Origin: an uncultured Bacteroidota bacterium
Lineage (GTDB): Bacteria > Bacteroidota > Bacteroidia > Flavobacteriales > Flavobacteriaceae
NCBI GenBank assembly: GCA_902510415.1
Contig: CABXBH010000002.1
Coordinates: 1 to 64,000 of the forward strand
Direction of reading: 5' to 3'
DNA length: 64,000 bases
The translations under genes and the position numbers were made by a program. Positions 21,058 through 31,207 of the stretch are shown piece after piece. Under the pieces are notes generated by a model that saw only the letters and a program-made list of their open reading frames with translations, was not told where the DNA came from and searched no databases. Numbering within the stretch: the stretch's first letter is position 1; every line of letters starts with the position of its first letter.

Positions 21058-21963
21058 CTAAATATCTATTTTTTTTCCTTCTTTAGATAAAATAACTCTT
21101 GGGAAAATTTCACTAACTTCTTTTAAAAATAAATCGTAATTATCATATCTAGACGAAAAATGACCGATGAGTAATTGTTTTACATTAGATTTTTTTGCCA
21201 ATTTACCAGCATCTGCAGTTGTTGAATGAAGTGTGTTTATTGCTTTTTCTTGGTCATTTGATAAGAAAGTTGTCTCGCAATACAAAAGATCAACATCTTG
21301 AACATAATTGATTAAATCATCATTATAAGCAGTGTCGCTACAGTATGCAAATGACTTTGGTTTATCTCCCTCAATTGTTACATCTAAATAATTAATTTCA
21401 ACTCCTTTAGAGTTCAATACGTTTTGACCCTTTGTAAGTTTATTAAAATATATCTTATCTATATCAAAGTGTAATGCTTTTTCTAAAATTAATTTTCTCT
21501 TTATAAACTTCTCTTTTATTAAAAACCCATTAGTATATATTGAATGATTTAAAGGAAATGATTTAATAAAAAAAGCATCGTTTTCGAAGATATTAATCAT
21601 TTTATTCTCTGTTAATCCAATTAAATTTAGCTCATAATTTAATTTCATTTGTGAAAATTTTATATGTGCTTGTATAATTTTAAGGACTGATGTTGGGCAA
21701 AATACAGTTAGTTTTTTAGTTCTTTTTAAAAGTGATAAAGTTGAAATTAATCCTATTAGACCAAAATAATGATCTCCATGAGCATGACTTATCAATATAA
21801 TTTCAATTCTTGATAGTCTTATTTTATTTTTTCTTAACTGAAACTGAATACCTTCACAACAATCTATAAGAATATTATATTTTGAAATTTGTAATAAAAG
21901 TGATGTAGAATACATCCCTATTTTAGGTATTGCACCTTGCGATCCTAATATTGTTAAATTCAA
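21058..21963 (-). CDS. rnz: ribonuclease Z
   Basis: ILISHAHGDHYFGLIGL (HxHxDH), YCSDTAYN, LLYCETTF, HSTTADAGKLA. Confidence 0.95.
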   Translation of the reverse strand: MNLTILGSQGAIPKIGMYSTSLLLQISKYNILIDCCEGIQFQLRKNKIRLSRIEIILISHAHGDHYFGLIGLISTLSLLKRTKKLTVFCPTSVLKIIQAHIKFSQMKLNYELNLIGLTENKMINIFENDAFFIKSFPLNHSIYTNGFLIKEKFIKRKLILEKALHFDIDKIYFNKLTKGQNVLNSKGVEINYLDVTIEGDKPKSFAYCSDTAYNDDLINYVQDVDLLYCETTFLSNDQEKAINTLHSTTADAGKLAKKSNVKQLLIGHFSSRYDNYDLFLKEVSEIFPRVILSKEGKKIDI

Positions 21964-22892
21964 TGGTTAAAATTTTTCTTTGCTAAAAGATAAATAACCG
22001 CCATTCTAATAGCTACTCCATTCTCAACTTGATCTAAAATTATTGAGTTATTTGAGTCAGCAACCTCACTTGTAATTTCTACTCCTCTATTTATAGGGCC
22101 AGGGTGCATAATCACTATATCTTTCCCTAATTTATCTAATCTTTCTGAAGTAAGCCCGTACAGTCTTTTATATTCTCTAACTGAAGGAAAAAAACTATCA
22201 TTCATTCTTTCATTTTGTAGCCTTAGCATATTAGCAACATCACACCACTCTAAAGCCTTGTTGAAGTTTGGCTCGACCTTTACTCCAAAATCTTTCAAAT
22301 ATTTGGGAATTAAGGTGTTTGGTCCACAAACTTTAATATTTGCTCCCTGTAACTGTAGAGCAAATATGTTAGACAAAGCTACTCTACTGTGAAGAATATC
22401 ACCTACTATCAGAATATTTCTATTTTTTAAGTCACCTATTTCTTTACGCATGGAATAAGAATCTAATAATGCTTGAGTTGGATGCTCATGAGCGCCATCT
22501 CCTGCATTTATAATAGTGGCATTTACTTTATTTGATAATAAATGTGGAGCACCAGGATTTGGATGCCTAATAACTACCATATCAACTTTCATTGATAAAA
22601 TATTATTAACTGTATCTATTAAAGACTCCCCCTTCTTAACAGAAGATTGTGATGACGAAAAATTTAATATATCAGCTGATAATCTTTTTTCTGCTAATTC
22701 AAAAGATAGTTTTGTCCTAGTAGAGTTTTCAAAGAAAAGGTTAGCTATAGTTATATCTCTTAACGATGGAACTTTTTTTATAGGTCGGTTAATTACTTCT
22801 TTAAAATTATCTGCTGTTTTAAAAATTAAATCTAAATCATTTTGATTTAAATATTTTATACCTAGTAAATGATTTACACTTAGACTATTCAT
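21960..22892 (-). CDS. pyrB: aspartate carbamoyltransferase catalytic subunit
   Basis: FFENSTRTKLSFELAEKRL; INAGDGAHEHPTQALLDSYSM; VIMHPGPINRGVEI. Confidence 0.97.
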   Translation of the reverse strand: MNSLSVNHLLGIKYLNQNDLDLIFKTADNFKEVINRPIKKVPSLRDITIANLFFENSTRTKLSFELAEKRLSADILNFSSSQSSVKKGESLIDTVNNILSMKVDMVVIRHPNPGAPHLLSNKVNATIINAGDGAHEHPTQALLDSYSMRKEIGDLKNRNILIVGDILHSRVALSNIFALQLQGANIKVCGPNTLIPKYLKDFGVKVEPNFNKALEWCDVANMLRLQNERMNDSFFPSVREYKRLYGLTSERLDKLGKDIVIMHPGPINRGVEITSEVADSNNSIILDQVENGVAIRMAVIYLLAKKNFNH

Positions 22893-23433
22893 TGATTAAA
22901 TTTTCAATATATACGTAATTCCCAAGTTTATTGTTATTCCATTCTACATTGACTTTTTGATTATCATAAACATCTACTTGAACTCCTTTATAATCCGGTT
23001 GAATAGGTAACTCTCTGCTATATCTTCGATCAACAAGAATTAAAAGTTCTATAGATATTGGTCTTCCAAAAGTTTCTATTGCTGTCAAAGCAGCTCTAAT
23101 AGTTCTTCCAGTGTATAAGACATCATCAATAAAAACCACTTTTTTGTTTTCAATCAATAATTTAAAGTCTGTTTCACTAGGAACTAAAACATCACTATTC
23201 CTTCTAAAATCATCTCTAAAAAAGGTAATATCAAGAAATCCATAGTTAATATTAGATATATCATAATTAGAAGATAAAATTTCAACAATTTTATTGCACA
23301 ATGATTTTCCTCTTGGCTGTAATCCAACTAGAACTGTATCCTTAAAATCTCCATGATTTTCTGAAAGCTGACAAGCCAACCTATTGAGGGAAATTTCAAG
23401 TTGATTATTGTTAAGGATAATTTTTTTACGCAT
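22885..23433 (-). CDS. pyrR: bifunctional pyr operon transcriptional regulator/uracil phosphoribosyltransferase PyrR
   Basis: LVGLQPRGKSL; VVFIDDVLYTGRTIRAAL; LVDRRYSRELPIQPDYKG. Confidence 0.96.
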   Translation of the reverse strand: MRKKIILNNNQLEISLNRLACQLSENHGDFKDTVLVGLQPRGKSLCNKIVEILSSNYDISNINYGFLDITFFRDDFRRNSDVLVPSETDFKLLIENKKVVFIDDVLYTGRTIRAALTAIETFGRPISIELLILVDRRYSRELPIQPDYKGVQVDVYDNQKVNVEWNNNKLGNYVYIENLINE

Positions 23434-23459
23434 TATGTGTGAAATATCACTTTTAAATT

Positions 23460-23493
23460 AAAAAAAAAGCCTTTCAATTGAAAGGCTTTTTCT
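23460..23493 (-). terminator. intrinsic terminator-like hairpin between rpsA and pyrR
   Basis: Minus strand AAAAAGCCTTTC-AATT-GAAAGGCTTTTTTTTT: long perfect stem followed by nine T. Confidence 0.85.
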
Positions 23494-23494
23494 A

Positions 23495-25366
23495 TTATTT
23501 TCCATCCATTTTATCTTTGAGCTCTTGCAATTGTTCATTTGCATCACCTAAAGTGTTTTTTGCAGATTGGCTATCTTCTTTCATTTTTTTAGACATCACT
23601 TTTTTGTTAATCTCTTCAATATCTCTGAAAGTTTGAGTGTGAGACAATACTACTCTTTTAGTATCCTTATTGAATTCAATTACTTTTAAATCAACAACTT
23701 CACCTTTTTGAAGTTTACCTCCATCTTCTTTAATCATATGTCTAGATGGAATAAAAGCAATAACATCATCATTAAATTTAACCGTTGCTCCTTTAGGAAC
23801 AATTTCGCTAACTTCAGAGTTATGTATTGAATTTAAAACAAATTCATTTTCGTATTTATCCCAAGGATTTTCAGTTAACTGCTTATGACCAAGGCTTAAC
23901 TTTCTATTTTCAACATCTAATTCAAGAACTAACACTTCTATATTTTCTCCTGTATTGCAAAATTCTCTTGGATGCTTGATTTTTTTAGTCCATGAAAGAT
24001 CCGATATATATATAAGCCCGTCTACACCCTCCTCAAGCTCAACAAATACACCAAAATTTGTAAAATTTCTCACTATTCCAGTGTGTTTAGATTGTAATGG
24101 ATATTTCGTAGTAATATCAGTCCACGGATCAGGAGTTAATTGTTTTACTCCTAGAGACATTTTTCTTTCTTCTCTATCAAAGGTTAAGATTTTAGCCTCG
24201 ATCTGATCTCCTACATTAAAGAAATCTTGAGCAGACCTTAAATGCGTAGACCAAGACATTTCAGAAACATGGATAAGACCTTCTACGCCTTCTGATATCT
24301 CAACAAATGCACCGTAATCAGCAATGACTACAACTTTCCCTTTAACTGTATCTCCAACTTTAAGATCATCTGCTAATGCTTCCCATGGATGCTTACTTAA
24401 TTGTTTTAAACCAAGCTGAATTCTTGATTTATCTTCATCAAAGTCTAATATTACAACCTTTAATTGCTGATCAAGTTCAACAATTTCGTTTGGATGATTA
24501 ATTCTTGACCATGATAAATCAGTAATATGAACTAATCCATCAACTCCACCAAGATCCATAAATACTCCATATGAAGTAATATTCTTAACAACACCTTCTA
24601 AAATTTGACCTTTTTCAAGCTGTTTGATTATTTCTTTTTTCTGAAGCTCAATATCAGCTTCGATTAATGCTTTATGAGATACCACAACATTTTTAAATTC
24701 ATGGTTAATTTTTACAACCTTAAATTCCATGGTTTTGTTTACATACTGATCATAATCTCTAATTGGCTTCACATCAATTTGCGAACCTGGTAAAAATGCT
24801 TCAATTCCAAAAACATCTACAATCATACCACCTTTAGTCCTACATTTGACAAAACCATTAACAATCTCACCAGTATCATGCGCATCATTAACTCTTTCCC
24901 ATGCTTTAATAACTCTAGCTTTTCTGTGAGAAAGAATCAATTGACCTGTAGCATCTTCTCTTATATCAATTAAAACTTCTACTTTATCACCGACTTTCAA
25001 ACCAGGGTTATATCTAAACTCATTTAATGAAATAACTCCTTCAGATTTTGCGTTTATATCAATAATAGCTTCTCTATCAGTCATATGGACAACAGTACCT
25101 TCAACAACATTATTAGTTAAAGTCTCTACAAAGTTTTCTTCAACTAATTTTTCAAACTCTTTAATTTGTTTGTCATCTACTTCATCAATACCTTCTTCGT
25201 AGTTATGCCAGTCGAAATTTGATAAGATTTCTGTCGGATCTACTTTTTCTTTTGTTTCTTTTGAATCTTTGGTTGATTTTTTGGAAGTATCTTCAACCGC
25301 AACATTATTTTCTACTGCTTCAGGTAATTTTTCAGTAGACTCTTTTTTTTCTGCTTTTTTAGGCAT
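23495..25366 (-). CDS. rpsA: 30S ribosomal protein S1
   Basis: 623 aa with repeated S1 domains (ITSYGVFMDLGGVDGLVHITDLSW; IADYGAFVEISEGVEGLIHVSEMSW; FTNFGVFVELEEGVDGLIYISDLSW). Confidence 0.98.
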   Translation of the reverse strand: MPKKAEKKESTEKLPEAVENNVAVEDTSKKSTKDSKETKEKVDPTEILSNFDWHNYEEGIDEVDDKQIKEFEKLVEENFVETLTNNVVEGTVVHMTDREAIIDINAKSEGVISLNEFRYNPGLKVGDKVEVLIDIREDATGQLILSHRKARVIKAWERVNDAHDTGEIVNGFVKCRTKGGMIVDVFGIEAFLPGSQIDVKPIRDYDQYVNKTMEFKVVKINHEFKNVVVSHKALIEADIELQKKEIIKQLEKGQILEGVVKNITSYGVFMDLGGVDGLVHITDLSWSRINHPNEIVELDQQLKVVILDFDEDKSRIQLGLKQLSKHPWEALADDLKVGDTVKGKVVVIADYGAFVEISEGVEGLIHVSEMSWSTHLRSAQDFFNVGDQIEAKILTFDREERKMSLGVKQLTPDPWTDITTKYPLQSKHTGIVRNFTNFGVFVELEEGVDGLIYISDLSWTKKIKHPREFCNTGENIEVLVLELDVENRKLSLGHKQLTENPWDKYENEFVLNSIHNSEVSEIVPKGATVKFNDDVIAFIPSRHMIKEDGGKLQKGEVVDLKVIEFNKDTKRVVLSHTQTFRDIEEINKKVMSKKMKEDSQSAKNTLGDANEQLQELKDKMDGK

Positions 25367-25519
25367 AATAAAAAAATTTGTATTCTAAAATCTTGACTGA
25401 TTTAACACATAAATTTTAGAAGATATTAAAATTTATTTAAACCATTTGTTTCAGTCTATTAGTGACAAAAGGTATGCGAAAATAAAAAATATTATTAATA
25501 TAATATTAAATATGAATAA

Positions 25520-26209
25520 TTAATTCAATAGTTTCTTATCTATAATATTTGATATTACTTCTAATTGATCATTAATTGTCATGTTACTATTATCTATTAG
25601 GAAGGCATCTTTTTCAATAACTAAAGGAGAATCTAGTCTTGAAGAATCTAATTTATCTCTGTTTTTAATGTTATTTAATATAGACTCATATTTAACAGAT
25701 TCACCCTTCAAAATCATTTCATCGAACCTTCTTTTTGCTCTAACGGAATCAGAAGCAGTAAGAAATAGTTTAATGTCTGCATCAGGAAAAACAACAGAAC
25801 CAATATCCCTTCCATCCATTACAACCCCCATATTTCTATCAATATTTCTCTGTAGCTTAACCATCTCTCTTCTAATTTCAGGAATTGCAGCTATTTCACT
25901 AACCATTTCAGAAACTTCAAGTGTATTTATTTGTTGTTCAATATTTATATTATTCATGTAGATTTCGGATATCAAATCGTTATCATTAAACTTAAAATGT
26001 ATTGATGTAGAACTCAATTTTTTAATAAATAAATCAATATCGGATTTTAATAATAAAAGTAAATTATTCTGAATTACATATAATGTTACAGCCCTATACA
26101 TTGAACCAGAATTAATGTATATATAACCATATTTAATTGCTAACTTTTTTGCAATTGAACTTTTACCTGTAGAAGCATGTCCGTCAATAGCTATTGTGAG
26201 TTTTTTCAT
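25520..26209 (-). CDS. cmk: (d)CMP kinase
   Basis: IAIDGHASTGKSSIAKKLA; INSGSMYRAVTLY; VVMDGRDIGSVVFPDADIKLFLTAS. Confidence 0.96.
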   Translation of the reverse strand: MKKLTIAIDGHASTGKSSIAKKLAIKYGYIYINSGSMYRAVTLYVIQNNLLLLLKSDIDLFIKKLSSTSIHFKFNDNDLISEIYMNNINIEQQINTLEVSEMVSEIAAIPEIRREMVKLQRNIDRNMGVVMDGRDIGSVVFPDADIKLFLTASDSVRAKRRFDEMILKGESVKYESILNNIKNRDKLDSSRLDSPLVIEKDAFLIDNSNMTINDQLEVISNIIDKKLLN

Positions 26210-27240
26210 TAATCTAAATCTAATTGTATTCCTAGATAATTTACATTTGCTGCACTAGAAAATCTAGCATGACAGTAATTGAAACGAAGTTTGTTAAATT
26301 TCATACCAAATCCAAAGGATACACCAGAAAAGTTTCTCTGTTCTAATATTCTAAGTTCTTCAGAACGTCTAAAACTATAACCTAATTGCATTGTAAAAAT
26401 AGATTTTGGAAATAGTTCAACTCCAATAATTGTGTGTCTTAATATTTCATTAAAAATTGAAATATTTTCCTCAGTTATATTTCCGTCTAAGTCAGTTATA
26501 ATTCGAGAGGGATTAGAAATACCTATAGGCCATTTTTGTAAATTTTCTAGAGTTATATGCCAGGTAATAGGTGCATTTTCTAATTTTTGAGATATTCCTA
26601 GGTCAATTTCAAAAGGAAGTGGTTCATCAACTTCATTATAGGCTTTTAATTGAAAACCTATATTTCTAAAAACCAATGAAGCTTTAATATCATTTATATT
26701 ATCAACATAAAAAAACCCAATATCAGTAGCTACTCCATACGAATTGTATTGTTCAAAAGTTGAAGTTATTAATTTTAAGTTTGCACCAAATGAAATTGGA
26801 ATATTTTTAAATTTATTTGCATATCCAACAGAAAAAACAGATTCATTACCGCTAAATTCTGAAGTAAAATTGCCGTTTTCATCATAACCCATGAAATCTC
26901 CATAATTTATATAAGAAAAACCAAAATGCAGGGTGTTACCTCTGTTATCAAGTTTATAGGCGTATGCTAAAGATCCATAAGATATGTCTGAAAAATAACT
27001 AAAATAATTAATAGCCAACATATTATCCATATCCTGATTAATTGAAGAAGGATTATACAGTCCCGAAACAACATCATCATCTAATATTGTTATATTTTTA
27101 CCGCCAAGCGCCAACTGTCTAGGAGAATTTGAGATATTTAAAAACTGGTACGTTGACTCTCCTGCATTTTGAGCATAATTTAAATCAATATTAAATACAG
27201 CAACAATAAAAAGGGGAAATACAATTCTTTTGAATATCAT
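26209..27240 (-). CDS. porQ: type IX secretion system protein PorQ
   Basis: AGESTYQFLNISNSPRQLALGGKNITILDDDVVSGLYNPSSIN; beta-barrel-like pattern; located between cmk and lon. Confidence 0.88.
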   Translation of the reverse strand: MIFKRIVFPLFIVAVFNIDLNYAQNAGESTYQFLNISNSPRQLALGGKNITILDDDVVSGLYNPSSINQDMDNMLAINYFSYFSDISYGSLAYAYKLDNRGNTLHFGFSYINYGDFMGYDENGNFTSEFSGNESVFSVGYANKFKNIPISFGANLKLITSTFEQYNSYGVATDIGFFYVDNINDIKASLVFRNIGFQLKAYNEVDEPLPFEIDLGISQKLENAPITWHITLENLQKWPIGISNPSRIITDLDGNITEENISIFNEILRHTIIGVELFPKSIFTMQLGYSFRRSEELRILEQRNFSGVSFGFGMKFNKLRFNYCHARFSSAANVNYLGIQLDLD

Positions 27241-27269
27241 GCACTTAAAACTACTATTATGTAATTATA

Positions 27270-29720
27270 TTATAATTTTTTTGAATTTTTAACAGGTTGA
27301 TTGGTTAATGCAATCTTAATTACTTCACTCATTTCAGAAACATAATGAAATTTCAATCCTTTAATATATTTTTTATTTATCTCATTAACATCGGGCTTAT
27401 TTTGATCACAAAGAATTACTTCTTTGATATTTGCTCTTTTTGCGGCAAGAATTTTTTCTTTAATACCACCAACAGGTAATACCTTACCCCTTAAAGTTAT
27501 TTCACCAGTCATAGCTATTCTTGATTTTATTCTTTTTTGGGTAAACAGTGATATAAGTGATGTTAACATTGCAATTCCTGCGCTAGGACCGTCTTTTGGG
27601 GTTGCACCTTCCGGAACATGAATATGTGTATTATACTTTTCAAACACCTCAGGCTTAATATTTAATAAATCACAATTTGATTTAATATATTCAAGGGCTA
27701 TGGTCGCCGATTCAGACATTACTTTACCTAAATTTCCAGTAATAGAGAGTTTTCCTTTTCCTTTTGATAATATTGATTCTATAAACAAAATATCCCCTCC
27801 TACTCTAGTCCATGCCAAACCAGTAACTACTCCTGCAATATCATTATTCTCATACTTATCTCTTGACAATCTTGCAGGGCCTAATATTTCGATTAAATCA
27901 TCAGTACTAATATTAGGATTATACTGTATTTCGGTAGCAATGTTTTTTGCACAATATCTAACTATTTTAGCTATGTGTTTTTCTAAGCCTCTAACGCCTG
28001 ACTCTCTCGTATAGCCATCAATAATTTTTTGCATAGTTCTAACTCCGATTTTTAAATCTTTTGAAGTAATTCCATGTTCTTTTATTTGTTTAGGGAGTAA
28101 GAATTTTTTTCCAATCTGAATTTTATCCTCAGTGGTATACCCACTTACATTAATAATTTCCATTCTATCCAATAAAGCAGGTTGAATATTAGAAAGATTA
28201 TTTGAAGTAGCAACAAACATTACTTTTGAAAGATCAAATCCTTTTTCCAAATAATTATCATAAAACTCATTGTTTTGTTCAGGGTCTAAAACCTCTAACA
28301 TTGCTGAAGAAGGATCACCTACATTTGAAGACGTAAGCTTATCAATTTCGTCTAAAACAAAAACCGGGTTTGCTGTTTTTGCTTTTTTAATATTTTGAAT
28401 AATTCTACCAGGCATTGCACCAATATATGTTTTCCTATGTCCTCTAATTTCAGCCTCATCACGTAAACCCCCTAATGATATTCTGACATATTTTCTTCCG
28501 ACTGCCTCTGCTATAGATTTACCTAAAGAAGTTTTACCCACACCAGGAGGTCCTTGTAAACATAAAATTGGAGATTTCATGTCGTTTCTAAGTTTTAGAA
28601 CAGCCAAATATTCAATAATACGCTTCTTAACATCATCTAATCCAAAATGATCTCTATCTAATATTTTTTTTGCTCTATTGAGATCAAACTTATCTTTAGA
28701 ATATTCATTCCATGGTAGATCTAAAATTAAGTCTAAATAATTTCTTTGAACTGAATACTCTGAGACCTGAGGATTCATTCTTTGTAATTTTGCTAATTCC
28801 TTTTCAAAATGGATCTTGATTTCATTATTCCATTTCTTGTTTTTAGATCTTTTTCTCATATCATCTAATTCAGAATCATGGCTAACACCCCCCAACTCTT
28901 CTTGAATTGTTTTCATCTGCTGATGTAAGAAAAACTCTCTCTGTTGTTGACTTAAATCGGTTTGAACTTTAGACTGAATGTCATTTTTAATTTCAAGTTT
29001 TTTGAATTCGACATTCATGTGCCTAAGTGTCTCAAGTGCTCTTTTTTGTAAATTATTAATTTCTAATAAATCTTGCTTATCCTTAACAGGTAAATTTAGG
29101 TTTGAAGAAACAAAATTTATTAAAAAAGAATTACTCTCAATATTTTTAATTGCAAAAGAAGCTTCAGAAGGAATATTAGGATTTCTTTTTATTATTTCTA
29201 AAGATAAATCCTTTATCGAATCTATAATTGCTGTAAACTCAGAGTTAGTTTTACCTGGATTTTCTTCTGGGTAATCTTTAATGTTTGAAGTTATATAAGG
29301 TTTTTCAGAAATTACTCTTTCAATTTCAAATCTTTTTTTTCCTTGAATAATCACAGTAGTATTACCGTCAGGCATTTGTAACACCTTTAATATTTTTGCA
29401 ACTGTTCCAACCTTAAATATATCTTTAACTTTAGGGTCCTCAACATTCTCATCTTTTTGAGCAACAACTCCAATTAATTTATTAAAGTTATTAGCATCCT
29501 TTATTAATTTAATGGATTTGTCTCTTGAAGCAGTTATTGGAATTACTACTCCAGGAAAAAGAACAGTATTTCTTAATGAAAGTATTGGTAATGTAAGTGG
29601 TAATTCCTCTTTACTAATTTCTAATTCATCTTCAGGAGTCATTAACGGAATTAACTCAGAATTTTCATCAATATCCTGAGCTGACAAATTGTCAATATTA
29701 AATAGATTTTTTTTTGACAT
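27270..29720 (-). CDS. lon: endopeptidase La (Lon)
   Basis: LCLQGPPGVGKTSLGKSIA; catalytic PEGATPKDGPSAGIAM and GKVLPVGGIKEKILAAKRA. Confidence 0.98.
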   Translation of the reverse strand: MSKKNLFNIDNLSAQDIDENSELIPLMTPEDELEISKEELPLTLPILSLRNTVLFPGVVIPITASRDKSIKLIKDANNFNKLIGVVAQKDENVEDPKVKDIFKVGTVAKILKVLQMPDGNTTVIIQGKKRFEIERVISEKPYITSNIKDYPEENPGKTNSEFTAIIDSIKDLSLEIIKRNPNIPSEASFAIKNIESNSFLINFVSSNLNLPVKDKQDLLEINNLQKRALETLRHMNVEFKKLEIKNDIQSKVQTDLSQQQREFFLHQQMKTIQEELGGVSHDSELDDMRKRSKNKKWNNEIKIHFEKELAKLQRMNPQVSEYSVQRNYLDLILDLPWNEYSKDKFDLNRAKKILDRDHFGLDDVKKRIIEYLAVLKLRNDMKSPILCLQGPPGVGKTSLGKSIAEAVGRKYVRISLGGLRDEAEIRGHRKTYIGAMPGRIIQNIKKAKTANPVFVLDEIDKLTSSNVGDPSSAMLEVLDPEQNNEFYDNYLEKGFDLSKVMFVATSNNLSNIQPALLDRMEIINVSGYTTEDKIQIGKKFLLPKQIKEHGITSKDLKIGVRTMQKIIDGYTRESGVRGLEKHIAKIVRYCAKNIATEIQYNPNISTDDLIEILGPARLSRDKYENNDIAGVVTGLAWTRVGGDILFIESILSKGKGKLSITGNLGKVMSESATIALEYIKSNCDLLNIKPEVFEKYNTHIHVPEGATPKDGPSAGIAMLTSLISLFTQKRIKSRIAMTGEITLRGKVLPVGGIKEKILAAKRANIKEVILCDQNKPDVNEINKKYIKGLKFHYVSEMSEVIKIALTNQPVKNSKKL

Positions 29721-29819
29721 ATAAAATATTAATTTAAAGATAAATGATTTTATATCTGTAAAATATCATAAACATCACCTATCACACTATATATATTTCA
29801 AGTACTATGCCATTAAAAA

Positions 29820-31127
29820 TTAATCATTTGAAACCTTACTTAAAAAATAAATGGAAGGAATAAATAATAAGGAGAAAAGTAAAATCGCTAATCTTATACT
29901 TCCTGTATATAAATCCATTGTAGCATAAATTGCAGTACCTATAACAATACTTAGTTTTTGGGAAACATCATAAAAACTAAAATATGATGTTGAGTATTTC
30001 ACATCAATTAATTTTGAAAATGTAGATCTAGAAAGAGATTGAATACCCCCCATTCCTAAACCAATAAATCCTGCAGCATAATAGAATTCAATTGGGGTTG
30101 TAACAAAAAAACCAAATAAACAGATTATCCCCCATAATATATTAATACCTATCAATGTATTAATATTTCCAAATCGATTAGAAATTTTCGCTCCTAAATA
30201 AGCGCCAACTGCTGCTAGTATTTGAATAACAATTATTGCAATAATTAGCCCCGTTTGCATAGTTTCTTCACTATCCCAACTGATTTCATTTAAGTCAGCA
30301 CCAAAATAACTAGCTAAAAGAATAATTGTTTGTGTTGGAATTGTAAATATGAAAAATGATAATAAAAATATTTTAAGATTTTTATTCGTTTTTAATTGAT
30401 TTAAAACGTTAATTAACTGATTAAATCCACTAAAAAGTGTAGTAGTTGAATATAAATTTGTTTTTTTAACATTATAGAAATTTTTACCAGGTAGATAATA
30501 GAATGAGTACTGGCTAAAAGCAAGCCACCAAATTCCTACTAAAACAAAGGATATTTTTACAGCATGTGTTTTATCACTTATGTTAAAATATTCAGGGAAT
30601 TGAGTTAAAAATAAACAAAAAATTAATAAAATTATACTACCAAGATATCCTAAAGAGTATCCCTTTGCACTGGTAATATCTTGTTCGTCTACATTTGCAA
30701 TATCAGGTAAATAAGAATTATAAAAGACTAAACTTCCCCAAAACCCGACTACTGCAAAAAAGTAGTATATCATTCCCAAATCAAAATTATCTAAATCAAA
30801 AGTGTATAATAAAATACAGGAGATTGAGCCTAGATAACAGAAAAACTTCATAAACAATTTTTTGTAACCTGTATGATCTGCAATTCCAGAAAGAATAGGT
30901 GATATTATGGCTAAAATTATAAAAGTAAATGAAGAAACATATCCGATAAAAGCATCATTTTCTACAGCGTTAAACCATAAAAAATCTACAGGCTCTCCCT
31001 TAGTAATACTTTTGAAATATATTGGAAAAATTGCGGTAGAAATCACCAAAGGATAAACAGAATTTGCCCAATCATAGAAGGCCCAAGCGTTTAATAATTT
31101 TTTATCACCTTTTTTATAAAATATCAT
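29820..31127 (-). CDS. MFS transporter, UMF1/Vps22-like permease family
   Basis: LLNAWAFYDWANSVYPLVISTAIFPIYF; about 12 hydrophobic segments; GMGGIQSLSRSTFSKLI. Confidence 0.88.
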   Translation of the reverse strand: MIFYKKGDKKLLNAWAFYDWANSVYPLVISTAIFPIYFKSITKGEPVDFLWFNAVENDAFIGYVSSFTFIILAIISPILSGIADHTGYKKLFMKFFCYLGSISCILLYTFDLDNFDLGMIYYFFAVVGFWGSLVFYNSYLPDIANVDEQDITSAKGYSLGYLGSIILLIFCLFLTQFPEYFNISDKTHAVKISFVLVGIWWLAFSQYSFYYLPGKNFYNVKKTNLYSTTTLFSGFNQLINVLNQLKTNKNLKIFLLSFFIFTIPTQTIILLASYFGADLNEISWDSEETMQTGLIIAIIVIQILAAVGAYLGAKISNRFGNINTLIGINILWGIICLFGFFVTTPIEFYYAAGFIGLGMGGIQSLSRSTFSKLIDVKYSTSYFSFYDVSQKLSIVIGTAIYATMDLYTGSIRLAILLFSLLFIPSIYFLSKVSND

Positions 31128-31207
31128 TTAATTAAAATAAATTTGTAGTTCGTAGCAAAACGATATTAATATTACAATAATTTATCCATTTGCTTAAGTA
31201 TTTATAG

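Noticed and set aside
29721-29819. Possible regulatory RNA in the gap upstream of lon
   Set aside because: Only weak AT-rich pairings seen.
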